Assembly: GCA_963704815.1 (NCBI GenBank)
Contig: CAVPHU010000004.1
Location: forward strand, 15,449 to 79,448
Direction: 5' to 3'
DNA length: 64,000 nt
Source: DATKWD01 sp963704815
GTDB taxonomy: Bacteria; Actinomycetota; Acidimicrobiia; Acidimicrobiales; Salinilacustritrichaceae
Made by a program: the position numbers and the translations under genes. This document shows positions 44,222 through 52,998 of the stretch, in pieces (position 1 is the stretch's first letter; each line of letters starts with the position of its first letter). Below the pieces are notes generated by a model. The model worked only from the letters and a program-made list of their open reading frames with translations, searched no databases and was not told the origin of the DNA.

Positions 44222-45850
44222 TCAGATGCCGGCCGGTTCGACGTAGGTGCCGAACACCGTCTCGAGGGCAGCGACGATCTCGCCCTCGGTGGCGTAGGTG
44301 CGCACCGCCTCGATCAGGGACGGCATGACGTTGACGTCGGGACGTTCGGCCGCGGCGACGACCGCGGCCAAGGCTGCGTCGACGGCCGCCTGATCGCGCT
44401 CGCCCTTGATCTGCTCGAGCCGCTTGAGCTGGTACTCCTCGACCTCGGGCCCGATCTGGAGGATCGGCACCTTGTCATCGGAGCCCTCGGTGAAGCCGTT
44501 CACGCCCACCACGATGCGGCGACCGCTGTTGACCCTGCGCTCGAAGTCGTAGGCCGAGTCGGCGATGGCGCCGACGAAGTAGCCGTTGTCGATGCCGGCG
44601 TACACCCCTTCGAGCATCGAGCCGTTCCCCAGATCGTCGAGATGGGCGAAGATCTCCTCGGCCTGACGCTCCATCTCGTCGGTCATCCACTCGACGAAGG
44701 GTGCGCCGCCGAGTGGGTCGGCGACGCTGGCCACGCCCGTCTCGTGGGCGACGATCTGCTGGGTGCGCAGAGCGATGCGGGCGGCGTCCTCGGTGGGAAG
44801 GGCGAGCGCCTCGTCGAAGCTGTCGGTGTGGAGCGACTGGGTGCCACCGAGCACCCCGGCCAGCGCCTGGAGCGCCACCCGGGCGATGTTGTTCTCGGGC
44901 TGCTGGGCGGTGAGCGACACGCCCGCGGTCTGGGTGTGGAAGCGGCACAGCATCGACTTCTCGTCCTGCGCGCCGTAGCGCTCCTTCATCCAGCGGGCCC
45001 AGATACGCCGGGCGGCCCGGAACTTGCCGATCTCCTCGAAGAAGTCGAGGTGGCTGTTGAAGAAGAAGCTCAGCCGCGGGCCGAAGTCGTCGACGTCGAG
45101 TCCGGCCGCGATCGCCGCTTCGACGTAGGCGAACCCGTTGGCCAGGGTGAACGCCAACTCTTCGGCCGCCGTCGACCCGGCTTCGCGGATGTGGTAGCCC
45201 GAGATCGACACCGGGTGCCACCGGGGCATCTCGGCCGAGGTGAACCGCATCATGTCGGTCACCAGCCGAACCGACGGGCGCGGCGGGAAGATGTACTCCT
45301 TCTGCGCCTGGTACTCCTTGAGGATGTCGTTCTGAATCGTGCCGGCCAGCCGGGTGCGCTCGACCCCGGTCTTCTCGGCCACTGCGACATACATGGCCAT
45401 CAGGATCGGCGCCGGACCATTGATCGTCATCGACGTCGACACGTCGGCGAGGTCGATGCCGGCGAAGAGGTCCTCCATGTCGGCGAGCGTGTCGACGGCC
45501 ACGCCGGCCTTGCCCACCTCGCCGAGCGCCCACTCGTGGTCGGAATCTCGGCCCATCAGCGTCGGCATGTCGAACGCCGTCGACAGGCCGGTGCCACCAT
45601 GGCGCAGCAGTTCCTTGAACCGGGCGTTGGTGTCCTCGGCCGTGCCGAACCCGGCGAACATGCGCATCGTCCACAGCCTCGACCGGTACATCGAGGCATA
45701 GGGCCCACGGGTGTAGGGGTACTGCCCGGGGTAGGGGCCGTCGCCGTAGACGGGGTCGACCGGCACCCCGGACATCGTCTCGAAGTCGGCATCTCGAAGC
45801 GTCGAAGCCTCGTACGCCGCCTTCCACCGCTCCTGCGCGTCGTCGTTCAC
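44222..45850 (-). CDS. Isobutyryl-CoA-mutase-like large subunit
   Basis: 542 residues, GTG start: the substrate-binding domain alone, without the B12 domain. Residues that decide substrate in this family: the position that is Tyr in methylmalonyl-CoA mutase (RQYAGF) is Phe here (MRMFAGFGTAEDTN), and the Arg of VRN is Gln here (YQAQKEYIFPP). Phe/Gln is the isobutyryl-CoA mutase combination; FDMPTLMGRDSDH also fits that group. It would interconvert isobutyryl- and butyryl-CoA or a related short branched acyl-CoA, using adenosylcobalamin on the separate small subunit. It leads a mutase-B12 subunit-marR operon. Confidence 0.85.
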   Translation of the reverse strand: MNDDAQERWKAAYEASTLRDADFETMSGVPVDPVYGDGPYPGQYPYTRGPYASMYRSRLWTMRMFAGFGTAEDTNARFKELLRHGGTGLSTAFDMPTLMGRDSDHEWALGEVGKAGVAVDTLADMEDLFAGIDLADVSTSMTINGPAPILMAMYVAVAEKTGVERTRLAGTIQNDILKEYQAQKEYIFPPRPSVRLVTDMMRFTSAEMPRWHPVSISGYHIREAGSTAAEELAFTLANGFAYVEAAIAAGLDVDDFGPRLSFFFNSHLDFFEEIGKFRAARRIWARWMKERYGAQDEKSMLCRFHTQTAGVSLTAQQPENNIARVALQALAGVLGGTQSLHTDSFDEALALPTEDAARIALRTQQIVAHETGVASVADPLGGAPFVEWMTDEMERQAEEIFAHLDDLGNGSMLEGVYAGIDNGYFVGAIADSAYDFERRVNSGRRIVVGVNGFTEGSDDKVPILQIGPEVEEYQLKRLEQIKGERDQAAVDAALAAVVAAAERPDVNVMPSLIEAVRTYATEGEIVAALETVFGTYVEPAGI

Positions 45851-45922
45851 GGACGAGACGATACTTCAACGTCGAAGTACTCGCCCTTTACGGTCGGCCC
45901 GTTCCGGAGGACACTTGGCGGT

Positions 45923-47209
45923 GTGAAAGCCACGTCGAGCCATCCGTTCCTCATTCTCGCCGCAGCATGTTCGGCCGCCGCCGGCATGATCCACGCGGGC
46001 GCCGCCGGCTCGCACGCCGAGTTGGGAACACTGGCGGTGCTCTACGCCATCGTGGCCGTGCTCCAGGTGGCATGGGCCGTCGCCGCGGTCACCCGGGGCG
46101 GGCGCACCATCATCATGGCCGGCCTCGCCCTGCAGATCGTCACGTTCGGCGCCTGGGTCGTCAGCCGGATCTCGGGGATCTCGTTCATCTCCGGGCTGGA
46201 GGAACAGCTGTCCATCGGCTTCCAGGACGGGATGGTCGCCGCGTTCGAGTTCGTCGCCATCATCGGCTGTCTGGTGGCCCTCGGCGTGAAGGCCACCGGC
46301 AAGGTGTGGCGACCGGTCGCCGGCGCCGTCGGCGCCCTTGCGCTGATCGCCGCCGTTCCCGCCATGGCGGCTGAGCACGACCACGGCTCACACGCCCACG
46401 ACGAGACGGCGGCGAGTCACGACGACCATCCCGACGACGACCATGCCGGCGATGCAGCGCACGACCACGGTGACGAGAAAGCGGTCAACGATCACGGCAT
46501 GACCGAGGCCGAGCACGAAGCCATGTTGGCCGCCGCGTCCGAACGGGTCGGCAAGACCTCCGAAGAGCTCGGCTATCCGTCGCAGTTCGCCATGTGGTTC
46601 GACGACCCGTCGCTCACCGCCGAGCAGATCGAAGCGGCCGAGACCCTGCTCGTCGAGACCAACGAGGCCATGAAGGCCTTCCCCGACGAGCAGTCGGTCA
46701 AGGACGCCGGCTACGTCTCGATCGGCGACAGCGTCACGGGCTGGGAGCACTACATCAACATCGGCTTCATCGGCACCCAGGAGACGTTGAACCCCGACGC
46801 CATCGAGTCGATCGTGCTGAAGGTCAATCCCGACGGCACGAAGGACGTCGCCTCGGCGATGTACCTGATGACCAACGGCACCATGGCCGACGCCCCCGAC
46901 ATCGCCGGCGACCTCACCCAGTGGCACGACCACCAGAACCTGTGCTGGATCGGCGTCCAGGTCGTGGGCACCACCGACGCCACCGGCTCGTGCGAGGCCG
47001 GCACCTTCCGGGCCACGGCACCGATGATCCACGTCTGGATGATCGAGCACCCGTGCGGCCCGTTCGCCGGCATCGAGGGCTCACACGGCGAGGGCTGCGA
47101 TCACGGCCACGGTGACCACGGCGGCGAAGAAGCCGAGCCCCAGGCCGCCACCGCCGGCGAACCCGACGTCCCCGACGGTCACGACAACAGCGACGGCCAC
47201 CACGACTGA
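45923..47209 (+). CDS. Polytopic membrane protein with histidine-rich region
   Basis: 428 residues from GTG 45923, with CCGGAGG 13-19 bases upstream. Four to five membrane helices (LAVLYAIVAVLQVAWAVAAV, IIMAGLALQIVTFGAWVVSR, AAFEFVAIIGCLVALGVK, VAGAVGALALIAAVPAMA) are followed by a stretch dense in His and Asp (HDHGSHAHDETAASHDDHPD and onward, about residues 152-195), then a soluble domain (GWEHYINIGFIGTQETLNPD, WHDHQNLCWIGVQ) and a second His-rich tail. The His clusters suggest transition-metal binding. No family is recognised. Divergent from the mutase operon. Confidence 0.6.
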   Translation: MKATSSHPFLILAAACSAAAGMIHAGAAGSHAELGTLAVLYAIVAVLQVAWAVAAVTRGGRTIIMAGLALQIVTFGAWVVSRISGISFISGLEEQLSIGFQDGMVAAFEFVAIIGCLVALGVKATGKVWRPVAGAVGALALIAAVPAMAAEHDHGSHAHDETAASHDDHPDDDHAGDAAHDHGDEKAVNDHGMTEAEHEAMLAAASERVGKTSEELGYPSQFAMWFDDPSLTAEQIEAAETLLVETNEAMKAFPDEQSVKDAGYVSIGDSVTGWEHYINIGFIGTQETLNPDAIESIVLKVNPDGTKDVASAMYLMTNGTMADAPDIAGDLTQWHDHQNLCWIGVQVVGTTDATGSCEAGTFRATAPMIHVWMIEHPCGPFAGIEGSHGEGCDHGHGDHGGEEAEPQAATAGEPDVPDGHDNSDGHHD

Positions 47210-47222
47210 CCCCCCACCCCAC

Positions 47223-47274
47223 GGATCCTTGTGCGCTTCTGACCATTGTCTGGCCTGAACCGGACAGAGATCCG
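47223..47274. repeat. GAACCGGAC hairpin element, copy D (degenerate)
   Basis: The 3' arm TGGCCTGAACCGGACAGAGA is intact (GAACCGGAC at 47257-47265); the 5' arm is degraded (GCTTCTGACCA). It lies between two convergent genes, beyond the stop of the EthD-like gene. Confidence 0.55.
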
Positions 47275-47364
47275 AACTGTCTTGCAGTCAGGTGCGTAGA
47301 TCGACTCGACCTCGACCGCCAACAGCAGGACCACCATCACCCGCAACGGACGGGCGGCTGGCCC

Positions 47365-48225
47365 TCACCGCAGTTGGTCGACGTAGGTCTCGGTTCCGGG
47401 GAGGGTGGGGATGAACGGGGCCGACAGGACGATCGAACCCAGGCCGCCGGCGGCGATGCGCTGGGCGTTCGGGGCGAAGTGATCGGCCCAGCACTCGCGT
47501 GGATCGACGTCGAGGAAGTGCAGCAGCGTCAGCCGTCGGTCGAGCGCAGGCGTGTCGAGCACCTTCACGCCTTCCCCTTTGCGGACCGGCATCGGAATGG
47601 GTTCCCAACGAAGTGACATCGCAACCGGTCCGGAGGTGACCGGCGGCAGGTACTCATCGGCGAGCCAGGCGTCGAGATCGTCGCGCTCGACTCCCTCGTC
47701 GGCATCGACGACCTCCATCACCAGGCCCTCGTACGGCAGGTCGAGGGCGTGGATGTCGCGCGGCCCACCCTCATCGCGGTAGGTCGGCCCGTTGTAGTAC
47801 TGGAAGTTGGTGAAGACGTGGGTGCGGTGCTCGTCGAAGCCGCGACCGTCGGCATTCAGCCGATTGTTGGTGGCGGCCGCCCAGTAGAACTGCTCCTTGT
47901 AGCGGCCCTCGACGAGCCAGTAGGTCGACAGGTAGCAGCCGGCGGTCACGGGGTCGGCGATCGGCGACTCGTCGGGGATCCGCAGCAGTTGGAGCTCGCG
48001 GGTCGCCACCCACCTCCGCCCGGCGAACACCCAGGGGAACGCCATGGCGCCCGAGATGTAGTGGTCGTCTTCGTACCAGCGGTTGTAGGCAGCCTCGTGA
48101 CCGACGTGCGGCTCGACGAGGGTGATCAGTGCCGAACCGATCTTGGCCGCGTAGGGACCCTCGCCGGGCAGCGTGGCCCAGTCCTGAGAAGGTCGGTCGG
48201 TGCGGGTCTTGTCGAGGCTCGTCAC
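47365..48225 (-). CDS. EthD/dimeric alpha-beta-barrel-like protein
   Basis: 286 residues from GTG 48225, overlapping the glnS stop (GTGA). Two similar halves, each with a ferredoxin-like beta-alpha-beta feel: SALITLVEPHVGHEAAYNRW with YEDDHYISGAMAFPW, and YEGLVMEVVDADEGVERDDL with WLADEYLPPVT. The family assignment is tentative; members are often found with hydroxylases or decarboxylases. Translationally coupled to glnS, an unusual pairing. Confidence 0.5.
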   Translation of the reverse strand: MTSLDKTRTDRPSQDWATLPGEGPYAAKIGSALITLVEPHVGHEAAYNRWYEDDHYISGAMAFPWVFAGRRWVATRELQLLRIPDESPIADPVTAGCYLSTYWLVEGRYKEQFYWAAATNNRLNADGRGFDEHRTHVFTNFQYYNGPTYRDEGGPRDIHALDLPYEGLVMEVVDADEGVERDDLDAWLADEYLPPVTSGPVAMSLRWEPIPMPVRKGEGVKVLDTPALDRRLTLLHFLDVDPRECWADHFAPNAQRIAAGGLGSIVLSAPFIPTLPGTETYVDQLR

Positions 48226-49946
48226 GGTTGGCCTTTCAGCTTCGGCTCGTTCTGTTTGCGCTTCTGGATGTTCCTCCACTCGTCACGCAGCCCGACGGTG
48301 CGGTGGAACGTGTCGGGCGACTCGGGATCGGCGGCGAAGTACCCGAGCCGTTCGAACTGGACGACGGTTCCGGGCGGGGTGTCGGCCAGGGCCGGCTCGA
48401 CCTTGGCCGTCACCGTCTCTCGTGAGGACGGGTTGAGCGACGCGAACGGATCGGCGCCGTCGGCACCGGGGTGCGCGTCGGTGAAGAGCCGGTCGTAGAG
48501 GTGCACCGTGGCGTCGACGGCGTGGGCGGCCGACACCCAGTGCATGGTCGACTTCACCTTGCGACCGTCGGGGGCGTTGCCGCCGCGGGTCTCGGGGTCG
48601 TAGGTGGCACGGACCTCGACCACGTTGCCGTCGTCGTCGGTGATCGCCTCGGTGGCGGTGATGAAGTAGCCGGCCCGAAGCCGGACCTCGCGACCGATGG
48701 TGAGCCGGAAGTACTTCTTGGGTGGGTCGAGCATGAAGTCGTCCTGCTCGATGTAGAGCTCGCCGCTGAACGGCACCTCGCGCGTGCCTGCCGCGTCGTC
48801 CTCGGGATTGTTGATCGCCTCGACGTGGTCGACCTCGCCCCCTGCCCCGTCTTGTCGGCCAGGCCAGTTGGTGATGACCACTTTCAGGGGCCGCAGCACG
48901 CCCATCCGGCGCAGGGCGTGCGCATTGAGGTGGGTGCGGACGAAGGATTCGAGGAGCTCGATCTCGACGGTGCTGTTGGTCTTGGCCACCCCGATGTGCT
49001 CGACGAAGGCCCGAATTGCCTCGGGCGGGTAGCCCCGTCTCCGCAACCCGCGCAACGTGGGCATGCGCGGGTCGTCCCAGCCGTCGACGTGACCCTCGGC
49101 GACGAGCCTGCGCAGGAGCCGCTTCGACATGAGCGTGTGGGTCAGACCGAGGCGGGCGAACTCGATCTGGACCGGCGGCTCGTGCGGGAGGTCGAGATGT
49201 TCGAGGCACCACTCGTAGAGCGGTCGGTGATCCTCGAACTCGAGGGTGCAGATCGAGTGGGTGACCCCCTCGATGGCGTCGGACTGACCGTGGGCCCAGT
49301 CGTAGGTCGGGTAGATGACCCACCGGTCGTCGGTGCGCTGGTGGGGCACGCGGCGGATTCGATAGAGCACCGGGTCACGCAGCGACATCACCGAAGCGTG
49401 CATGTCGATCTTGGCGCGAAGCACCTTCTCACCGTCGGCGAAGGCGCCGTCGCGCATCTGCCGGAAGAGCCCGCGGTTCTCCTCCGGCGACCGATCGCGG
49501 AACGGGCTCTCGACCCCCGATTCGCCGAACCCGCCACGCTGCGCGCTGATGGTCTCGGCGTCCTGGTCGTCGACATAGGCGAGCCCCTGCTCGATCAGCT
49601 CGACCGCCCACTCGTACAGCTGGTCGAAGTAGTCGGAAGCGTGGAAGACCTCGGCCGGCTCGAACCCGAGCCACGCCAAGTCTTCGTGGATGGCATCGAC
49701 GTAGCTGATGTCTTCGGCTTCGGGGTTGGTGTCGTCGAACCGGAGGTTGCAGATGCCGCCGAAGTCGGCGGCGACCCCGAAGTTGAGGCCGATCGACTTG
49801 GCGTGGCCGATGTGCATGTACCCGTTGGGCTCGGGCGGGAAGCGGGTCTGGACCCGACCGCCGTAGGTCCCGGCGGCGAGATCGGCACGAACCCGTTCGC
49901 GGACGAAGTCGGTCGACGTCGACGCGTCGTCGGGGGCTTCGCTCAC
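48222..49946 (-). CDS. glnS: Glutaminyl-tRNA synthetase
   Basis: 574 residues. Class I synthetase with HIGH-type PNGYMHIGHAKSI, KMSKS-type LTHTLMSKRLLRRLV, and FDDTNPEAEDISYVDAIHED; the C-terminal anticodon-binding barrels are present. It charges tRNA-Gln directly. Many actinobacteria lack glnS and use GatCAB instead, so acquisition by transfer or lineage-specific retention is possible. An inverted-repeat element (49960-49994) precedes it. Confidence 0.95.
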   Translation of the reverse strand: MSEAPDDASTSTDFVRERVRADLAAGTYGGRVQTRFPPEPNGYMHIGHAKSIGLNFGVAADFGGICNLRFDDTNPEAEDISYVDAIHEDLAWLGFEPAEVFHASDYFDQLYEWAVELIEQGLAYVDDQDAETISAQRGGFGESGVESPFRDRSPEENRGLFRQMRDGAFADGEKVLRAKIDMHASVMSLRDPVLYRIRRVPHQRTDDRWVIYPTYDWAHGQSDAIEGVTHSICTLEFEDHRPLYEWCLEHLDLPHEPPVQIEFARLGLTHTLMSKRLLRRLVAEGHVDGWDDPRMPTLRGLRRRGYPPEAIRAFVEHIGVAKTNSTVEIELLESFVRTHLNAHALRRMGVLRPLKVVITNWPGRQDGAGGEVDHVEAINNPEDDAAGTREVPFSGELYIEQDDFMLDPPKKYFRLTIGREVRLRAGYFITATEAITDDDGNVVEVRATYDPETRGGNAPDGRKVKSTMHWVSAAHAVDATVHLYDRLFTDAHPGADGADPFASLNPSSRETVTAKVEPALADTPPGTVVQFERLGYFAADPESPDTFHRTVGLRDEWRNIQKRKQNEPKLKGQP

Positions 49947-49959
49947 CCCACCAACCTAA

Positions 49960-49994
49960 GGAGCTGCGGGGATAGGGCCAATTTTCGCAGCTCC
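49960..49994. repeat. GGAGCTGCG inverted-repeat element, copy 2
   Basis: Arms GGAGCTGCG (49960-49968) and CGCAGCTCC (49986-49994) around a 17-nt loop containing GGGCCAATTTT, matching the element at 13504-13538. It sits immediately upstream of glnS. Confidence 0.75.
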
Positions 49995-50076
49995 CCGTCC
50001 TGTCCGCTCAGGTTCGGCCTGCGGCCTCACGGGCCACTCGGGCCCCGAGGCCATCGGCGGTCAGGTCGCGACCGGG

Positions 50077-50298
50077 TCAGGCGCCGGCGAGACGGGGCGG
50101 GAACCCACCCTTGGCGATCGGTCCCCAGCGCTCGATGGTGAGGCGGATGAGCGACTTGCCCTGGTCGACCATCGCCTGGCGGTACTCGTCCCAATCGGCA
50201 TGCTCGCCGCTGATGCGGCGGCGACGAGACCGGGATCCGTCGTCGCCGCGACCCGCTGAGGACGCAACTTCCCGGTGGGCCGTGCGGTTCGCGGTCAT
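50077..50298 (-). CDS. Possible small basic protein
   Basis: 73 residues if read from ATG 50298, but its first codons fall inside a 47-bp repeat element, so the start is doubtful. The rest is plausible protein: RISGEHADWDEYRQAMVDQG then KSLIRLTIERWGPIAKGGFP. No family is recognised with certainty. Confidence 0.35.
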   Translation of the reverse strand: MTANRTAHREVASSAGRGDDGSRSRRRRISGEHADWDEYRQAMVDQGKSLIRLTIERWGPIAKGGFPPRLAGA

Positions 50299-50312
50299 CC
50301 GACCGGGAAGTT
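50266..50312. repeat. 47-bp inverted-repeat element, copy 1
   Basis: AACTTCCCGG at the left end and CCGGGAAGTT at the right enclose a core containing GTGCGGTTCGCG. Two adjacent copies (50266, 50328) lie beyond the GNAT gene stop and a third, inverted, is upstream of it. Confidence 0.85.
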
Positions 50313-50327
50313 CGGAAAGCGACTCGC

Positions 50328-50374
50328 AACTTCCCGGTGGGCCGTGCGGTTCGCGTCCACTCGACCGGGAAGTT
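50328..50374. repeat. 47-bp inverted-repeat element, copy 2
   Basis: Same orientation as copy 1, 62 bp further on, with identical arms and the GTGCGGTTCGCG core. The GNAT gene stop is only seven bases away. Confidence 0.85.
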
Positions 50375-50380
50375 GGAGCC

Positions 50381-50881
50381 TCAGAGCGTTCGGCGCATGC
50401 GGACCTCGTCCTTGCAGGGGTCCGACGGCAGCGGTTGGAACTCGTCGAGGCTGACGAAGCCGTTGCGCTCGTAGAACGCGAGCGCCCGGTCGTTTCCGAC
50501 GGTGACCCACAGCTCGACCGCGATCGCCGCGACCGCGACCGCGAACTCGACGACTTCGGCGACCAGGCGGTCGGCCAACCCCGAGCCGCGGTGAGCCGGG
50601 TCGACCCACATCGACACGAGGTTCATGGCGTCGGCGTCGTCGCGTCGGAAGGCCCCGATGATGCCCACCGCCAAGGCGGCGTCGACCGCGAGGAAGTTGG
50701 CACTCGACGGCCCCGAGGACCGATCTCGGGCTGAGGTGTCCCAGTGGCGGTCCGGCAGCACCGATTCCTCGGCGTGGGAGGAACCGAACGCCGACGGTGT
50801 GTCGGCGAGCGCCGCCAGCCGGACCGTTCGGAGCCGTTCGCCGTCGTCGGGTCGGACACGCCGGACCTCGATCGCTCCCAC
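50381..50881 (-). CDS. GNAT-family N-acetyltransferase
   Basis: 166 residues from GTG 50881. Acetyl-CoA binding region: LVSMWVDPAHRGSGLADRLV (motif A), then ELWVTVGNDRALAFYERNGF (motif B). Substrate unknown. The gene is enclosed by copies of a 47-bp inverted-repeat element, two beyond its stop and one in opposite orientation upstream. Confidence 0.82.
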   Translation of the reverse strand: MGAIEVRRVRPDDGERLRTVRLAALADTPSAFGSSHAEESVLPDRHWDTSARDRSSGPSSANFLAVDAALAVGIIGAFRRDDADAMNLVSMWVDPAHRGSGLADRLVAEVVEFAVAVAAIAVELWVTVGNDRALAFYERNGFVSLDEFQPLPSDPCKDEVRMRRTL

Positions 50882-50930
50882 GCCTCGACGATCCCAGCCG
50901 GACGGCCGGGACGCAACCGGGTTTCTCGCC

Positions 50931-50977
50931 AACTTCCCGGCCGATCGGCCGCGAACCGCACACACCACCGGGAAGTT
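50931..50977. repeat. 47-bp inverted-repeat element, copy 3 (inverted)
   Basis: AACTTCCCGG ... CCGGGAAGTT, whose reverse complement aligns with copies 1 and 2 across the full 47 bp, including the GTGCGGTTCGCG core. It lies between the divergent GNAT and GalT-like genes. Confidence 0.85.
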
Positions 50978-50998
50978 GGCGTGGGTCACAATGGGCCG

Positions 50999-51850
50999 GT
51001 GACCGGCCAGCACGAACTACGGATCGATCCCCACCTCGGGACCCGAGTCCACGTCGTGCGCGATCGCCAGGCTCGCCCCAACCTCCCGTCGACCGGGTGC
51101 CCGTTCTGTGTGGGTGGGGTCGAGTCGCCCGATCCCTACCTCACCCGGACCTTCGTCAATCGCTGGCCGGCCATGGATGGCGACCGATGTGAGGTCGTTC
51201 TCTACACACCCGACCACGACGCCACCTTCTCCGGGCTGGGGGTGCCGGGCGCCCGCGCCGTGATCGACCTGTGGGCCGAGCGGACCGCCGATCTCGGCGA
51301 GCGCAACGACGTCGACTTCGTTCTGGTCTTCGAGAACCGGGGGGCCGAGGTCGGGGCGACGATCAGCCATCCGCACGGCCAGATCTACGCCTATGACCAC
51401 GTTCCCGATCGTCCCCGCCGCCGCTTCGACGCGAGCTGGGAGCCCGACCCCGAACCGGCCGATCGAGCCGTGGTCACCCACGGGTCCTGGTCGGCGTGGA
51501 CGCCGTGGGCTCCGACGTTCCCGATCGAGCTGAACGTGGCACCCGCGGCACGCGTACCCGATCTCCCGAGCCTCGACGACGACGGTCGCGACGAGTTGGC
51601 GGCCCTGTTGGTCGACGTCTTCGGACGCCTCGACCGGCTCTTCGACCAGCCGCTGCCCCTCATGATGTGGTGGCACCAGCGCCCCTTCACCGACGGCTAC
51701 GACGATGCCTGGCTCAACCTCGAGATCGTCTCACCGTGGCGATCGGCGGGCGTGCCGAGGTTCATCGCGGCCGCCGAGGTGTCGTGCGAGGAGTACTTCA
51801 ACCCCGTCGTCCCCGAGGAGTTGGCCGCCACCCTTCGCGACCTCGGCTGA
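50999..51850 (+). CDS. galT: Galactose-1-phosphate uridylyltransferase-like protein
   Basis: 283 residues from GTG 50999. HIT-superfamily active site SHPHGQIYAYD (His124-Pro-His126-Gly-Gln128) and an N-terminal zinc Cys pair CPFC (Cys34, Cys37), as in GalT. It is shorter than classical GalT (about 350), as if the C-terminal part were reduced, so a related nucleotidyltransferase is possible. No galK or galE is nearby. Confidence 0.72.
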   Translation: MTGQHELRIDPHLGTRVHVVRDRQARPNLPSTGCPFCVGGVESPDPYLTRTFVNRWPAMDGDRCEVVLYTPDHDATFSGLGVPGARAVIDLWAERTADLGERNDVDFVLVFENRGAEVGATISHPHGQIYAYDHVPDRPRRRFDASWEPDPEPADRAVVTHGSWSAWTPWAPTFPIELNVAPAARVPDLPSLDDDGRDELAALLVDVFGRLDRLFDQPLPLMMWWHQRPFTDGYDDAWLNLEIVSPWRSAGVPRFIAAAEVSCEEYFNPVVPEELAATLRDLG

Positions 51851-51852
51851 AC

Positions 51853-52998
51853 TCACCACTGGACGGAGATCACGTCGGTGGCGACGACCGAGCCGTCCGC
51901 GAGGCGAACGAGCCGGTTCTGCTGGTCGACGTAGACCGCGGTGTCGAGACCATCGGCCGCCGCCGTGATGATGAAGTCGATCGACGTCAACTCGGGCCGG
52001 TCGATGAACTCGGGCTCGGCGCCCGACAGATCGACTTCGGCGAGGTGGAAGGGCTCGACGTCCGGGTCGTCGTAGCAGCAGTACTTCGCCGCGATCAGTC
52101 GATCGTTCGTGAGCCAGTCGGCGCCGGACACGCCGAGCGAGATCCCGTCGGCCACCTCGGTGTCGGCCGCGACGTCGACCACCCACATGATGGAGTCCTC
52201 CCAGTTCTCGTCGACGAGCAGCTTGGTCCCGTCGGGCGACCACCTCAGCTGGCGGAACGAACCAACCACTCGCGGGATCCCGGCGTCACCCTGCGAGTCA
52301 CCGTCGACCCTCCGCTCGTCGCCGGTCTCCAGATCCCTGATGACCACCGCCTGATCGGTCCCGCCGTAGGTCGAGACGATGGAGTAGGCGAGCATCTGTC
52401 CGTCGTGGATGGCCGCGTATCCCGCACCGTCGATCCGTTCGAGCTCGGTCCCCGAGTCGGGGTCGACGTGGAGAAGGTCGGTGTCGTTCGACTCGAAGTC
52501 CTCGACCGTCAGCCAGAACGTGCGGCCCGAGCGATCCAGTTCGGCGTGGACCACCCGGAATCCCGGCTCGTAGAAGATCGGCCCGCTGCCGTCGGAGAAG
52601 TAGGCGACCACCCGATCTCCGTTGCGGTCGACGACCACCATCGCCGTCGCCGGACTCGTGCCCGACGTCGGCAGGCACGGCTCGGTCGACGTGTCGTCGC
52701 ACGGGTCGAGCGTGGTGTTCGTCGTCGACGACACGGACGCCGCGGACGGCGAGTCGCCGCTGGCGATGTCGATGTCGTCCTCGCCGCCGCCGCTGGAGAC
52801 CGCCAGCGAGCCGATGACCAGAACCGTGACCGCGGCTGCGCTCAGGATCACGAGTCCGGCCCTCGACGGGCCCCTGCGGACACGCTTCTGACCTGCTACG
52901 GCGGCGCGGAAGTTGCTGAGTGCCTCGTGATCGGTGGTCGGCTCGACGTCAGCCGCCACGTCGTCGAGCAGGCGTTTGATCTGGTCGTCGTCGGTCAT
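51853..52998 (-). CDS. Membrane-anchored beta-propeller-like protein
   Basis: 381 residues: a ~50-residue cytosolic N-terminus, one membrane helix (AGLVILSAAAVTVLVIGSLA), a Ser/Thr-rich linker, and an extracytoplasmic domain of repeated blades (GDRVVAYFSDGSGPIFYE, LRWSPDGTKLLVDENWEDS, ADWLTNDRLIAAKYCC), TolB/WD40-like. Its ATG overlaps the stop of an ECF sigma gene, so it is likely the sigma factor's membrane partner, with an anti-sigma-like cytosolic part. Confidence 0.7.
   Translation of the reverse strand: MTDDDQIKRLLDDVAADVEPTTDHEALSNFRAAVAGQKRVRRGPSRAGLVILSAAAVTVLVIGSLAVSSGGGEDDIDIASGDSPSAASVSSTTNTTLDPCDDTSTEPCLPTSGTSPATAMVVVDRNGDRVVAYFSDGSGPIFYEPGFRVVHAELDRSGRTFWLTVEDFESNDTDLLHVDPDSGTELERIDGAGYAAIHDGQMLAYSIVSTYGGTDQAVVIRDLETGDERRVDGDSQGDAGIPRVVGSFRQLRWSPDGTKLLVDENWEDSIMWVVDVAADTEVADGISLGVSGADWLTNDRLIAAKYCCYDDPDVEPFHLAEVDLSGAEPEFIDRPELTSIDFIITAAADGLDTAVYVDQQNRLVRLADGSVVATDVISVQW

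Noticed and set aside
48471..50141. 556-codon plus-strand frame opposite glnS
   Set aside because: glnS motifs are complete on the minus strand and the antisense translation is a Val/Gly/Asp-rich shadow.
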